From contig CALBTA010000196.1 of assembly GCA_937967755.1 (NCBI GenBank), positions 1 through 5,503 of the forward strand: DNA of 5,503 nt, written 5' to 3'. The stretch is from an uncultured Planctomycetaceae bacterium. Lineage in GTDB: Bacteria > Planctomycetota > Planctomycetia > Pirellulales > Pirellulaceae. Position 1 is the first letter of the stretch. Each line of letters opens with the position of its first letter. Positions 1 to 5,503 of the stretch are shown in pieces. The notes below the pieces were generated by a model. It saw only the letters and a list, made by a program, of their open reading frames with translations. It was not told the origin of the DNA and made no database searches. The position numbers and the translations under genes are program-made.

Positions 1-111
1 CACGATGAGCGGAAGGTTCGCATTTGCAATGTGCTAGCACGATTTGCCGTTGTTTGCACGGCGAACAGAAAACTTTTCCCGGTGCAAAAACACTCGATCA
101 AGGCTGCCAGG

Positions 112-1560
112 TTATTTTTTCCACTGAGGGTGCTTCGGCCCGCCGCCAAGGTAGGGAAACTTATCGAAGTCGACACCGCCGACGATGCGCGGGTCTCCGG
201 TCGCGCGCAGTTCATCCATTAATTGCTGCTTGAGTTTCTTTAAGACCTGCGCATACGCCGGATCGTCTGCCACGTTGTTGAGCTGCTCGGGGTCTTTGGA
301 TAGATCGAACAGCTCATCCGCCGGGCGCTTGGCGAATGAAAGATCGTACATCTTCCGGTGCGTGTCATCCTTGTCTTTGTTTTCCACGATGTAGGTCTTC
401 GTCGGGCCGTTGTCGGTATCACCCAGCCATGTGCCGGGAATGGCCGCATTTTTGTAGTCGGGCGTACCGTTGGGCCAGCGGTCAGGTTCGATGTTCCAAA
501 TGTAAAAGTAATCGTGCGTGCGAATCCCACGGCCCGGGTACCCGCCCATGTCGGGTTTTACCTGACTGGGAACATGGCGTTCCTTGCCGACCAGCACATG
601 CATTCGCGGCTTGCGCTCTTCGTTGAGTAAGATCGGCATTAGGCTGTTGCCGGTCATGTCTCCGGGAATCTCTTCACCGGCGGCTTGCATGAATGTCGGC
701 GCCAAATCGCACAGCGAGACGAACTCCTTGGTCTGCTGACCGGCTTTCACTTTTTCTGGCCAGCGCACGGCCAGGGCGACCCGCGTTCCGCTGTCGTACA
801 GGTTGCTCTTCGAACGCGGGAACGGCATGCCATGATCGCCGGTCATGGCGATGATGGTGTTGTCAAGTTCGCCGATCGCTTCCAGTGATTTCATCGCGCT
901 GCCGACGAGCGCATCGAACCGTTGCACTTCAAAATAGTAATCCGCGATATCGCCGCGCACCTCGGGGGAATCGGGAAAGAACCCCGGCACCTCGACCTTC
1001 GACAGGTCCATGCCGCTGGCTTCGCCCGCTCCTTTCTTGAATGGGCGGTGCGGGTCGCTGGTGCCCAGCCAGTAGCAAAACGGTTTCGACTTGTCACGTG
1101 CGTTCAGAAATTCACCGAAATTCTTATACCGCTTGCCAGCGAGTTGCCGGCCGCCTGTTTCCGTTCTTCCCGGGCCCCACGCCTTGCCCGAAGTGCCAAC
1201 AACATACCCGGCCTCTTGCAGCAGATCAGGGTAGGTGTCGAACTTATCGGGAAAGACACTCCACAAGTTGCCTGCCCCTTCCAGCCGCCAATGCCATTGA
1301 CCCGTTAGGATCGCCCCGCGCGACGGGGTGCAAGAAGGCGACGAGACGTAGGCATGATGAAATAGCATGCCTTCTTCCGCCAGGCGATCGAAATTCGGCG
1401 TCTTCACCACCGCATCGCCGTAAGCGCCGGCGTGCGGCCAACCCCAATCGTCGGCAATGGCGAAGAGAATGTTCGGGCGAGCATCATCGGCCGCGGCGAC
1501 AGAGACTGCGAACGACAGAAGATGAAACAGCAAGAGAGAGTTACAGATCGTGCGAATCAT
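112..1560 (-). CDS. Secreted formylglycine-dependent sulfatase (N-sulfoglucosamine sulfohydrolase-like)
   Basis: This is a type I sulfatase of the alkaline phosphatase superfamily, which hydrolyses sulfate esters or N-sulfate groups, probably in the periplasm. Numbering is from the ATG at 1560 (482 residues). An N-terminal signal peptide (basic MIR, hydrophobic core about residues 8-22, cleavage near AAA-DD at 22-26) precedes the catalytic domain. The CTPSR signature at 77-81 holds the Cys converted to formylglycine (C77) and R81. D37/D38 and D241/H242 are the expected calcium ligands, with H170 in DPHRP and K250 also at active-site positions. The stretch DHGMPFP...NLY resembles human sulfamidase (SGSH), and the length fits that family. 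GKAWGPG at 125-131 has Trp where many sulfatases have the GKxH histidine. A TTG three codons upstream (1567-1569) is in frame, but the ATG is preferred; neither has a clear Shine-Dalgarno sequence. The gene lies 186 bp downstream of the propeller gene on the same strand. The sulfatase class is secure; the substrate is unknown. Confidence 0.95.
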   Translation of the reverse strand: MIRTICNSLLLFHLLSFAVSVAAADDARPNILFAIADDWGWPHAGAYGDAVVKTPNFDRLAEEGMLFHHAYVSSPSCTPSRGAILTGQWHWRLEGAGNLWSVFPDKFDTYPDLLQEAGYVVGTSGKAWGPGRTETGGRQLAGKRYKNFGEFLNARDKSKPFCYWLGTSDPHRPFKKGAGEASGMDLSKVEVPGFFPDSPEVRGDIADYYFEVQRFDALVGSAMKSLEAIGELDNTIIAMTGDHGMPFPRSKSNLYDSGTRVALAVRWPEKVKAGQQTKEFVSLCDLAPTFMQAAGEEIPGDMTGNSLMPILLNEERKPRMHVLVGKERHVPSQVKPDMGGYPGRGIRTHDYFYIWNIEPDRWPNGTPDYKNAAIPGTWLGDTDNGPTKTYIVENKDKDDTHRKMYDLSFAKRPADELFDLSKDPEQLNNVADDPAYAQVLKKLKQQLMDELRATGDPRIVGGVDFDKFPYLGGGPKHPQWKK

Positions 1561-1582
1561 GTTGATCAATTCTCAAGACGGA

Positions 1583-1594
1583 AAACAATTGTTT
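1583..1594. promoter_or_regulatory. 12-bp perfect palindrome upstream of the sulfatase (possible operator)
   Basis: AAACAATTGTTT is a perfect palindrome lying 22 bp upstream of the sulfatase ATG at 1560. A second short palindrome, TTGATCAA (1562-1569), sits between it and the start. The position would suit a dimeric regulator or the base of a small leader hairpin. A+T-rich palindromes of this size also occur by chance, and no promoter hexamers at good spacing were found beside it, so an operator role is only a suggestion. Confidence 0.25.
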
Positions 1595-1608
1595 GAAGGA
1601 AACAAATC

Positions 1609-1714
1609 GAACAGAAGATCGCTAAGGTCGCAAAGGAATGAAAAGGTGTAGGAATTGTGAATTCGCTTCGCGGAATCATTTTCCTCACTTCGCGCCCTCG
1701 GCGACCTTCTGTTC
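1609..1714. repeat. Imperfect inverted repeat between the propeller and sulfatase genes
   Basis: The left arm (1609-1635) and the reverse complement of the right arm (1714-1688) agree at 22 of 27 positions. Nine bases match without a break at the outer end (GAACAGAAG), and four of the five differences are transitions. Weaker similarity continues inward for about nine more bases. In minus-strand RNA, three of the differences become G-U pairs, so the transcript downstream of the propeller stop could fold into a long hairpin with a loop of about 35-50 nt. There is no run of T after it on the minus strand, so it is not a standard intrinsic terminator. Its aggaacgcgaag-like style resembles dispersed intergenic repeats seen in planctomycetes; that comparison is from memory and untested. 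Confidence 0.6.
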
Positions 1715-1746
1715 AAGAGTCATCTCGAACTTCTGTGTGGTTCACT

Positions 1747-2073
1747 TCACTTCCCAATCCGGTAAACCGCCGACCGCGTTCGCAAGATCAGCGAATCTTT
1801 GTAAACCGCGGGCGATGCCATGAAGCCGTCGTCCAGTTGGTTCTCGGCCAGCAGTTCGAACTTGCGGCCGACTTTGACCACGGGTACTTTGCCGGTCTTG
1901 CTGAACAGGTAAATTCGGTCACCCGCCAGCAGCGGCGAGGCGTCGAAGTCGCCCTTGAATCGCTGCGAATAGATGATCTCGCCCGTTTCCGGTTCCACGC
2001 AAGTGAACACGCCATCGTCCTTTAGCATGAACAGCATCCCATCGGTCAGGATGAGTGACGGTTTTTTTGGCAC
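1747..2073 (-). CDS. PQQ-like beta-propeller repeat protein, C-terminal part (blades 6-8)
   Basis: This is the in-frame continuation of the propeller gene after the TAG at 2089-2091, with 108 codons from a GTG at 2071-2073. It has no signal peptide and contains three blade units: PKKPSLILTDGMLF, the turn VEPETGEIIY followed by DASPLLAGDRIYLFS, and LAENQLDDGFMASPAV near the end. The last phrase is highly characteristic of the C-terminus of these propellers. AGGA occurs about 12 nt before the GTG, so re-initiation is conceivable, but a cytoplasmic three-blade fragment makes little biological sense. It is best read as the tail of the full-length gene. The sequence shows no sign of relaxed selection. 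Confidence 0.6.
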   Translation of the reverse strand: MPKKPSLILTDGMLFMLKDDGVFTCVEPETGEIIYSQRFKGDFDASPLLAGDRIYLFSKTGKVPVVKVGRKFELLAENQLDDGFMASPAVYKDSLILRTRSAVYRIGK

Positions 2074-2088
2074 GTGCCGTTTGCTGTC

Positions 2089-2976
2089 CTAGGCGATCTT
2101 GTCGGTGATCTCGCCGGTGCCTTCGGGCGGAACCGCGACCATCGCCCCGTGGCCATTGGTGATGAAGACCAGCCCGTGCCCGTAAACCGGCCGGGCCGCG
2201 GCGTTCATGCCGTGGTGATCGGCAATCCAGAAACGCTTGCCAGTCTCAGGATCGAGCGATTCGGTCGACCCGGCCGAAGGGCAGATCAGTTGTCGGCGGC
2301 CGGCGTGCGTGATGATGGCGGGCGTGCCGTAACCCTTCTTCCAATCTTCGTTATCGCCGTTGGGGTACTTGATCACTCGATCGTGCTTCCACAGCGTCTT
2401 GCCGTTGTTCTTGTCCAGGGCAACAACGTACTGCACATCCGCCCCGTCGAAAATTGTAATCAGCTTGTCGCCGTCGAGAATCGGCGAACTGGCCGGGCCG
2501 CGGAAGTGGTCGCACTCCAAATCTTGCCGCGTCCACAGCACCTCGAACGTCTTCGTGTCGACGCACGCAGTTCCGTGGGCACCGAAGCTGCAATAGATGC
2601 GCCCTTCTTCAATCGCCGGAGTCGGCGAGGCGTAGCTGTTATAGTCGATGCAAAATTGCGGTTTCTCAACTTCGAACAGCAACAATTCCTTGACTTGCTT
2701 TCCCGATTCAGCATCCAGGCAAACGGCAAACAGCTTGTGGCCATCGGCGAAGGCGTTAGTCACCCAAACCTGATCGCCCCAGACCACCGGCGACGACCAG
2801 GCTTTCCCGTCAACCGGCGTTTTCCAAACCACGTTTTCCTTCTCGCTGAACTTGATCGGCGGGTCGGCCGTTGTTTTGCCATCGGCCGTTGGCCCACGAA
2901 ATTCAGGCCAGTTTTCCGCACTGGCAACTGAAGTACACGCAGCCAGCATTAACAGGGAGAGAAAGTTTCGAATCAT
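2089..2976 (-). CDS. PQQ-like beta-propeller repeat protein, N-terminal part (blades 1-5)
   Basis: This 295-residue product is what standard translation would make. Residues 1-20 form a signal peptide (R3, hydrophobic 5-13, cleavage after ASA at 18-20). LAAC at 11-14 also resembles a lipobox, so a lipoprotein is possible but less likely. The mature part opens with WPEFRGP (23-29), typical of planctomycete PQQ-like proteins. Blade strands with D-x-x-S/T/N-G-K turns follow: LDAESGKQV (87-95), VDTKTFEVLW (139-148), LDKNNGKTLW (187-196) and LDPETGKRFW (241-250). Such proteins are usually scaffolds or binding proteins, and PQQ binding itself is not implied. The chain ends at TDKIA, inside a blade, so on its own it would be an open, probably unstable propeller. 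The start is the ATG at 2974-2976, and a promoter lies about 50 bp upstream. Confidence 0.85.
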   Translation of the reverse strand: MIRNFLSLLMLAACTSVASAENWPEFRGPTADGKTTADPPIKFSEKENVVWKTPVDGKAWSSPVVWGDQVWVTNAFADGHKLFAVCLDAESGKQVKELLLFEVEKPQFCIDYNSYASPTPAIEEGRIYCSFGAHGTACVDTKTFEVLWTRQDLECDHFRGPASSPILDGDKLITIFDGADVQYVVALDKNNGKTLWKHDRVIKYPNGDNEDWKKGYGTPAIITHAGRRQLICPSAGSTESLDPETGKRFWIADHHGMNAAARPVYGHGLVFITNGHGAMVAVPPEGTGEITDKIA

Positions 2977-3026
2977 GGCGGGTCTCAGCAGGAAGGAAGC
3001 AGAGGTGATTTTAGGGGACGTGCATT

Positions 3027-3055
3027 ATAGATGCTCGCAGCGGGGAAAACAAAGT
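3027..3055 (-). promoter_or_regulatory. Sigma-70-like promoter for the PQQ-like propeller gene
   Basis: On the minus strand a perfect -10 hexamer TATAAT (3032-3027) is preceded, after a 17-bp spacer, by TTGTTT (3055-3050). The latter matches the first three bases of the -35 consensus TTGACA. Transcription would start near 3020, giving a leader of about 45 nt before the ATG at 2976. This is the only well-formed promoter pair I found in the divergent 2977-3167 region. AATAAT at 3112-3117 could be a -10 for the plus-strand gene, but no -35 is correctly placed for it. Confidence 0.5.
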
Positions 3056-3167
3056 ATCGCAATCAGTCGAACTTGCTCTAGGACAACCGGCGGCCGGGGT
3101 GTTCATGCCGCAATAATACTACGATGCAAGCGAAGCTCAGTCACTCCTAACCCAACAGCAGTTTAAT

Positions 3168-4064
3168 ATGCACGTCGCCGTCACCGGATCGACCGGACTT
3201 GTGGGATCCCATCTGATCCCACAATTAGAAACACAGCAACATCAAGTCAGCCGGATGGTTCGGAACGAGCCGACGGGCGAGGGCCAAATACGCTGGGATC
3301 CTTCCGGTGAGCTGACCGACACCGCCGCGCTGAACGGCATCGACGGCGTCGTTCACCTCGCGGGTGAAAACATCTCTGGCGGGCGTTGGACGGATAAAAT
3401 GAAGCAGCGGATTCGCGATAGCCGGGTCGTCGGCACCAAAACGCTGTGCGAAGACCTGGCGGCGCTTTCGGAAAATCCGAGAGTGCTGGTTTGTGCGTCA
3501 GCCATCGGCTACTACATTCATGGCGGCGATCAAATTCTGGACGAAACCAGCCCGGCGGGCGAAGGGTTTCTCTCGGAGGTTGTGCAGGAGTGGGAAGCGG
3601 CGACGCAGCCCGCCAGCGACGCGGGCATTCGCGTGGTGAATTTGCGAATCGGTGTCATCCTCAGCCCGGAAGGAGGGGCGCTCGAGAAAATGCTCACGCC
3701 CTTCAAGATGGGCGTCGGCGGGCGCGTGGGCAGCGGACAACAATATTGGAGTTGGGTCGCGCTCGACGACGTCATCGGAGCGATACTTCACGCGTTGAAC
3801 AACGATGCGCTCAACGGTCCCGCCAATGCCACGTCGCCCAACCCGGTCACCAACTTGGAATTCACCAAGACGCTGGGCAAAGTCCTCAAGCGGCCAACGA
3901 TCTTCCCGATGCCAGCATTCGCTGCCCGTTTAGCGTTGGGTCAGATGGCCGACGAATTGCTGCTTTCCAGCCAACGCATTCATCCGGTGAAGCTGCAGGA
4001 ACATGGGTATGAGTTTGAGTACCCAGATTTGGAGAATGCCCTGCGGCATCGGTTGCAGAAGTAA
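3168..4064 (+). CDS. TIGR01777 family (YfcH/SDR39U1-like) NAD(P)-binding epimerase-like protein
   Basis: This is a 298-residue extended/atypical short-chain dehydrogenase-reductase superfamily protein, probably cytosolic. The Rossmann dinucleotide-binding motif TGSTGLVGSHL (6-16) begins five residues after the ATG, which fixes the start. VHLAGENI (62-69) and RWTDKMKQRIRDSRVVGT (73-90) are hallmarks of the TIGR01777 family. ASAIGYY (110-116) takes the place of the catalytic Ser/Tyr region, but no clear YxxxK pair is seen, so classic dehydrogenase activity is uncertain. WSWVALDD (194-201) matches the family FSWIHxDD motif. Residues about 247-294 form the C-terminal DUF1731 domain (PMPAFAARLALG...LLSSQRIHPVKL). 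Length is normal for the family. The biochemical role of these proteins is not established. It is transcribed divergently from the propeller gene and convergently with hemW. There is no Shine-Dalgarno sequence before the start, and none of its neighbours suggests a function. Confidence 0.93.
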   Translation: MHVAVTGSTGLVGSHLIPQLETQQHQVSRMVRNEPTGEGQIRWDPSGELTDTAALNGIDGVVHLAGENISGGRWTDKMKQRIRDSRVVGTKTLCEDLAALSENPRVLVCASAIGYYIHGGDQILDETSPAGEGFLSEVVQEWEAATQPASDAGIRVVNLRIGVILSPEGGALEKMLTPFKMGVGGRVGSGQQYWSWVALDDVIGAILHALNNDALNGPANATSPNPVTNLEFTKTLGKVLKRPTIFPMPAFAARLALGQMADELLLSSQRIHPVKLQEHGYEFEYPDLENALRHRLQK

Positions 4065-4073
4065 GACTCCGCT

Positions 4074-4130
4074 GATTGTCGTCCTTCGCTCCGCGGAGGA
4101 CCGCTTTTCGCGGAGCGAAAAGCGACTATC
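4074..4130. repeat. Double-palindrome intergenic element; possible bidirectional terminator
   Basis: The element lies in the gap between the convergent epimerase-like gene and hemW. Arms 4074-4095 and 4109-4130 are inverted copies matching at 18 of 22 positions, with an unbroken 11-bp inner stem (TTCGCTCCGCG with CGCGGAGCGAA) and a 13-nt loop. The same DNA can instead form a perfect 10-bp hairpin, CGCTTTTCGC-GGA-GCGAAAAGCG (4102-4124), with GTCCT/AGGAC (4081-4085 and 4097-4101) around CTCCGCGGAG beside it. Only a weak T run (TTTT at 4133-4136) follows on the plus strand and none on the minus strand. A terminator is plausible from position. The sequence style matches repeats I recall as common between genes in Pirellulales, which I could not verify. 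Confidence 0.65.
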
Positions 4131-4136
4131 GGTTTT

Positions 4137-5261
4137 CTACAAGAACTCTGGCCAAATTGAATCGCTGACCAGCAATCCGTCGCGCGTTAGGCGTAGCCGG
4201 CCATCGTGGATCTCCAGCAACCCCATTGCTACAAACCGCTCCATAGCCGGGCCAACCAATTTTGTGATTTCAAACCCGGTTTCGCGTTGAAACTCTGCAA
4301 GCGAAACCCCTTCCAGCCGGCGCAGCCCAAAAACAAGCCGCTCGCGCGCGGCGTCTTCGGGTGCAAGGGTCTCGCTTTCGGCAACGGGTGATTGCCCGTT
4401 GGCGATGCGCTGCAAGTACTTCGTCACGCTACGGTGATTCGTCTCCCGCCGCCCATTGATGAACCTCGCAGCCCCCGGCCCGAATGCCAGGTACGGCCGC
4501 CCCGTCCAATAGACTTCGTTGTGCCGGCTGTGCCTGCCAGGCAGCGCGAAGTTGGATATTTCGTAGTGTTCGAAGCCAGCGCTGGCCAGCGTTTCGATTG
4601 CGGCCTCATACATTTCCCGTTGCATTTCGTCGGGCGATTCGATCAAGTTCCCACTCTGCAATCGCCCGTAAAACGTCGTTCCTCTTTCGAAGGTCAACCC
4701 GTAAGTCGAAACATGGTTCGGGCCAACGGCCAGCGCCGCGTCAAGGTCGCGCCGCCAATCATCCAGCGTTTGCCCCGGCACGGCGAAGATCAGATCGATG
4801 GCCACCGAATCGATGCCGCAGTCACGAGCCATCTGCACCGACTGGGCGATGTCTTCGCCGCGATGATCTCGTTCCAACAGCTTCAAGTGTTCATCGCGAA
4901 ACGACTGCGCGCCCAAACTGATGCGGTTCACGCCCAGCGCCGCCAGCATTCGCAGCTTCTCGATCGAAACATCGGCCGGGTTCGCTTCGACGGTAATCTC
5001 ACCATCACCCGCCGGGCGGCAGCGCTCTGCGACCGAACGAAACAAACGCCGAAATTGCTCGCCCGAAAGCTGCGTCGGCGTGCCGCCGCCGAAGTACAAC
5101 GTATCGACTTCATGCACTTTCGAGAGCAGCGCAAGCTCACGCTCAACCGCCTGCAAAAACTCGTCAATCAGATCGCCCCGCCCCGCGACGACCGTAAAGT
5201 TGCAATACCCACAGTGATGAGCGCAAAACGGCACGTGGACATAGGCGCTGCGAGGTTCCAT
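4137..5261 (-). CDS. hemW: Radical SAM heme chaperone HemW (coproporphyrinogen III oxidase-like)
   Basis: This 374-residue protein has the normal HemW length. Radical-SAM iron-sulfur cluster cysteines lie in CAHHCGYC (C13, C17, C20), followed by NF in the HemW pattern CxxxCxYCxF. The SAM-binding GGGTPT (58-63), VEANP (91-95), NRISLGAQS (112-120), DLIFAVPGQT (156-165), YEISNFALPG (233-242) and HNEVYWTGRPYLAFGPGA (247-264) are family motifs in the correct order. The C-terminal winged-helix-like HemN_C region runs from about residue 300 to DSIWPEFL. HemW binds heme and delivers it to membrane cytochromes; it lacks the oxygen-independent coproporphyrinogen oxidase activity of HemN and the extra cysteine of the HemN CxxxCxxCxC motif. 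The ATG at 5259-5261 directly abuts the upstream TAG, so translation is probably coupled to the WD40-like gene. There is no strong Shine-Dalgarno sequence, and the gene ends with TAG. Confidence 0.96.
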   Translation of the reverse strand: MEPRSAYVHVPFCAHHCGYCNFTVVAGRGDLIDEFLQAVERELALLSKVHEVDTLYFGGGTPTQLSGEQFRRLFRSVAERCRPAGDGEITVEANPADVSIEKLRMLAALGVNRISLGAQSFRDEHLKLLERDHRGEDIAQSVQMARDCGIDSVAIDLIFAVPGQTLDDWRRDLDAALAVGPNHVSTYGLTFERGTTFYGRLQSGNLIESPDEMQREMYEAAIETLASAGFEHYEISNFALPGRHSRHNEVYWTGRPYLAFGPGAARFINGRRETNHRSVTKYLQRIANGQSPVAESETLAPEDAARERLVFGLRRLEGVSLAEFQRETGFEITKLVGPAMERFVAMGLLEIHDGRLRLTRDGLLVSDSIWPEFL

Positions 5262-5503
5262 CTACGGTGGTTCCGCCAGCGTCCAGAGTTTCACACCCGC
5301 CAGATTGTTGACGACGCCGTCGGTGTACAGCAACCGGCGATGGTCGTGGCTGAACGCCGCCACGCCGGATCGCGGCACGCTGTATTTGTTGACTAACTTT
5401 CCACTGTGTAAATTCCACAGGAACACTTCCCGGGCGTTTTGCACCACCACGTGCGACGCTTCCGGCAAGCCGAAACCGGAGTTGCGTGAGCCAATGTCGG
5501 CTC
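5262..5503 (-). CDS. WD40-like repeat protein, C-terminal end (partial at window edge)
   Basis: The frame is open from the window's right edge to the TAG at 5262-5264, giving 79 visible residues; the start lies outside the window. Two WD-type blade fragments can be seen: EVFLWNLHSGKLVNKY followed by GVAAFSHDHRRLLYTDG, and a final GVKLWTL near the C-terminus. These fit the [AF]S-x-D-x-[RK]-x-L and x-[LV]-W-x-[LV] pattern of WD40 propellers. Planctomycetes have many large WD40 proteins, some fused to kinase, cytochrome c or anti-sigma-like domains, and the missing part could carry such a domain. Its stop codon touches the hemW start (TAGATG), which suggests the two genes share a transcript. The role is unknown. 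Confidence 0.75.
   Translation of the reverse strand, partial: ADIGSRNSGFGLPEASHVVVQNAREVFLWNLHSGKLVNKYSVPRSGVAAFSHDHRRLLYTDGVVNNLAGVKLWTLAEPP

Larger units (their letters stand above)
1747..2976 (-). pseudogene. PQQ-like beta-propeller gene interrupted by an in-frame TAG (full extent)
   Basis: Read through, the frame from the ATG at 2976 to the TGA at 1747-1749 gives 409 codons, a normal length for secreted planctomycete PQQ-like (outer membrane protein assembly factor BamB-like) propellers. It is broken only by TAG at 2089-2091, codon 296. Eight blade-type S/T/P motifs can be counted: SSPVV (61), ASPTP (116), ASSPIL (162), GTPAII (217), ARPVYG (261), then KKPSLI, DASPLL and MASPAV. Five lie before the stop and three after it, so both parts are needed to close an eight-bladed ring. 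The stop falls in the sequence D-K-I-A-stop-D-S-K. In relatives, as far as I recall, this inter-blade strand usually carries Trp, and TGG to TAG is a single transition. Neither side shows a frameshift or decay, so the lesion is recent, an error, or read through. Confidence 0.75.

Noticed and set aside
31..65. GTGCTAGCAC palindrome (31-40) and an 8-bp stem with one G-U pair at 43-50/58-65, as a sulfatase terminator
   Set aside because: There is no T run after the stem on the minus strand, and the structures are small enough to arise by chance.
1..222. Plus-strand frame open from the left edge to a stop at 220-222
   Set aside because: It overlaps the sulfatase 3' end antisense, shows no recognisable motif, and could be a chance open frame. 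A real gene end entering from the left cannot be excluded without upstream sequence.
2062..2068. Run of seven T (A7 in the transcript) just after the propeller TAG, as a possible frameshift site
   Set aside because: The frame is the same on both sides of the run and the TAG comes before it, so slippage there could not bypass the stop, and no frame change is needed.
2074..2931. Long plus-strand open frame of 285 codons
   Set aside because: It is antisense to the propeller gene, which has clear family motifs. The antisense product is Arg/Val-rich and unrecognisable, as expected of a shadow frame in GC-rich DNA.
3112..3117. AATAAT as a -10 element for the plus-strand epimerase-like gene
   Set aside because: No -35-like hexamer lies at 16-18 bp spacing and the first base of the hexamer is off consensus, so it is too weak to annotate.
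4392..5396. Long plus-strand open frame of 334 codons
   Set aside because: It is antisense to hemW and part of the WD40-like gene. hemW is certain from its ordered motifs, and the antisense product has no domain I recognise.

Overview
The window looks like a chromosomal segment of a planctomycete, probably from the Pirellulales. This is an inference from gene content and style. It has a secreted formylglycine-type sulfatase next to a secreted PQQ-like beta-propeller protein of the WPEFRGP type, a WD40-like protein, GC-rich coding sequence, weak or absent Shine-Dalgarno sequences, and short palindromic elements of the TTCGCKCCGCG type in the gaps. No rRNA, tRNA, CRISPR, insertion sequence or phage genes are visible.

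Layout. Positions 1-111 hold no supported gene. On the minus strand, reading from high to low coordinates, a PQQ-like propeller gene (2976 to 1747) is followed by a sulfatase (1560 to 112). The 186-bp gap between them holds an imperfect inverted repeat and a 12-bp palindrome. The propeller gene is interrupted by an in-frame TAG at 2089-2091. The reading frame stays open and family-like on both sides of it, so it is a single-base nonsense allele, a sequence error or a readthrough site. A 191-bp divergent intergenic region (2977-3167) carries a good sigma-70-like promoter for the propeller gene. It separates that gene from a plus-strand SDR-superfamily epimerase-like gene (TIGR01777/YfcH type, 3168-4064). 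A compact double-palindrome element fills the convergent gap (4065-4136). On the minus strand, hemW (5261 to 4137) follows directly on the stop codon of a WD40-like gene that runs in from the right edge; the junction reads TAGATG.

How the genes fit together. The propeller protein and the sulfatase both carry export signals and may be co-transcribed. In planctomycetes such pairs are commonly part of periplasmic handling of sulfated polysaccharides, but no substrate can be read from this sequence. HemW is a housekeeping radical-SAM heme chaperone. The TIGR01777 protein is a widespread NAD(P)-binding protein of poorly known function. I see no new multi-gene system. The points most worth checking are the internal TAG, the two intergenic inverted-repeat elements and the TAGATG junction.
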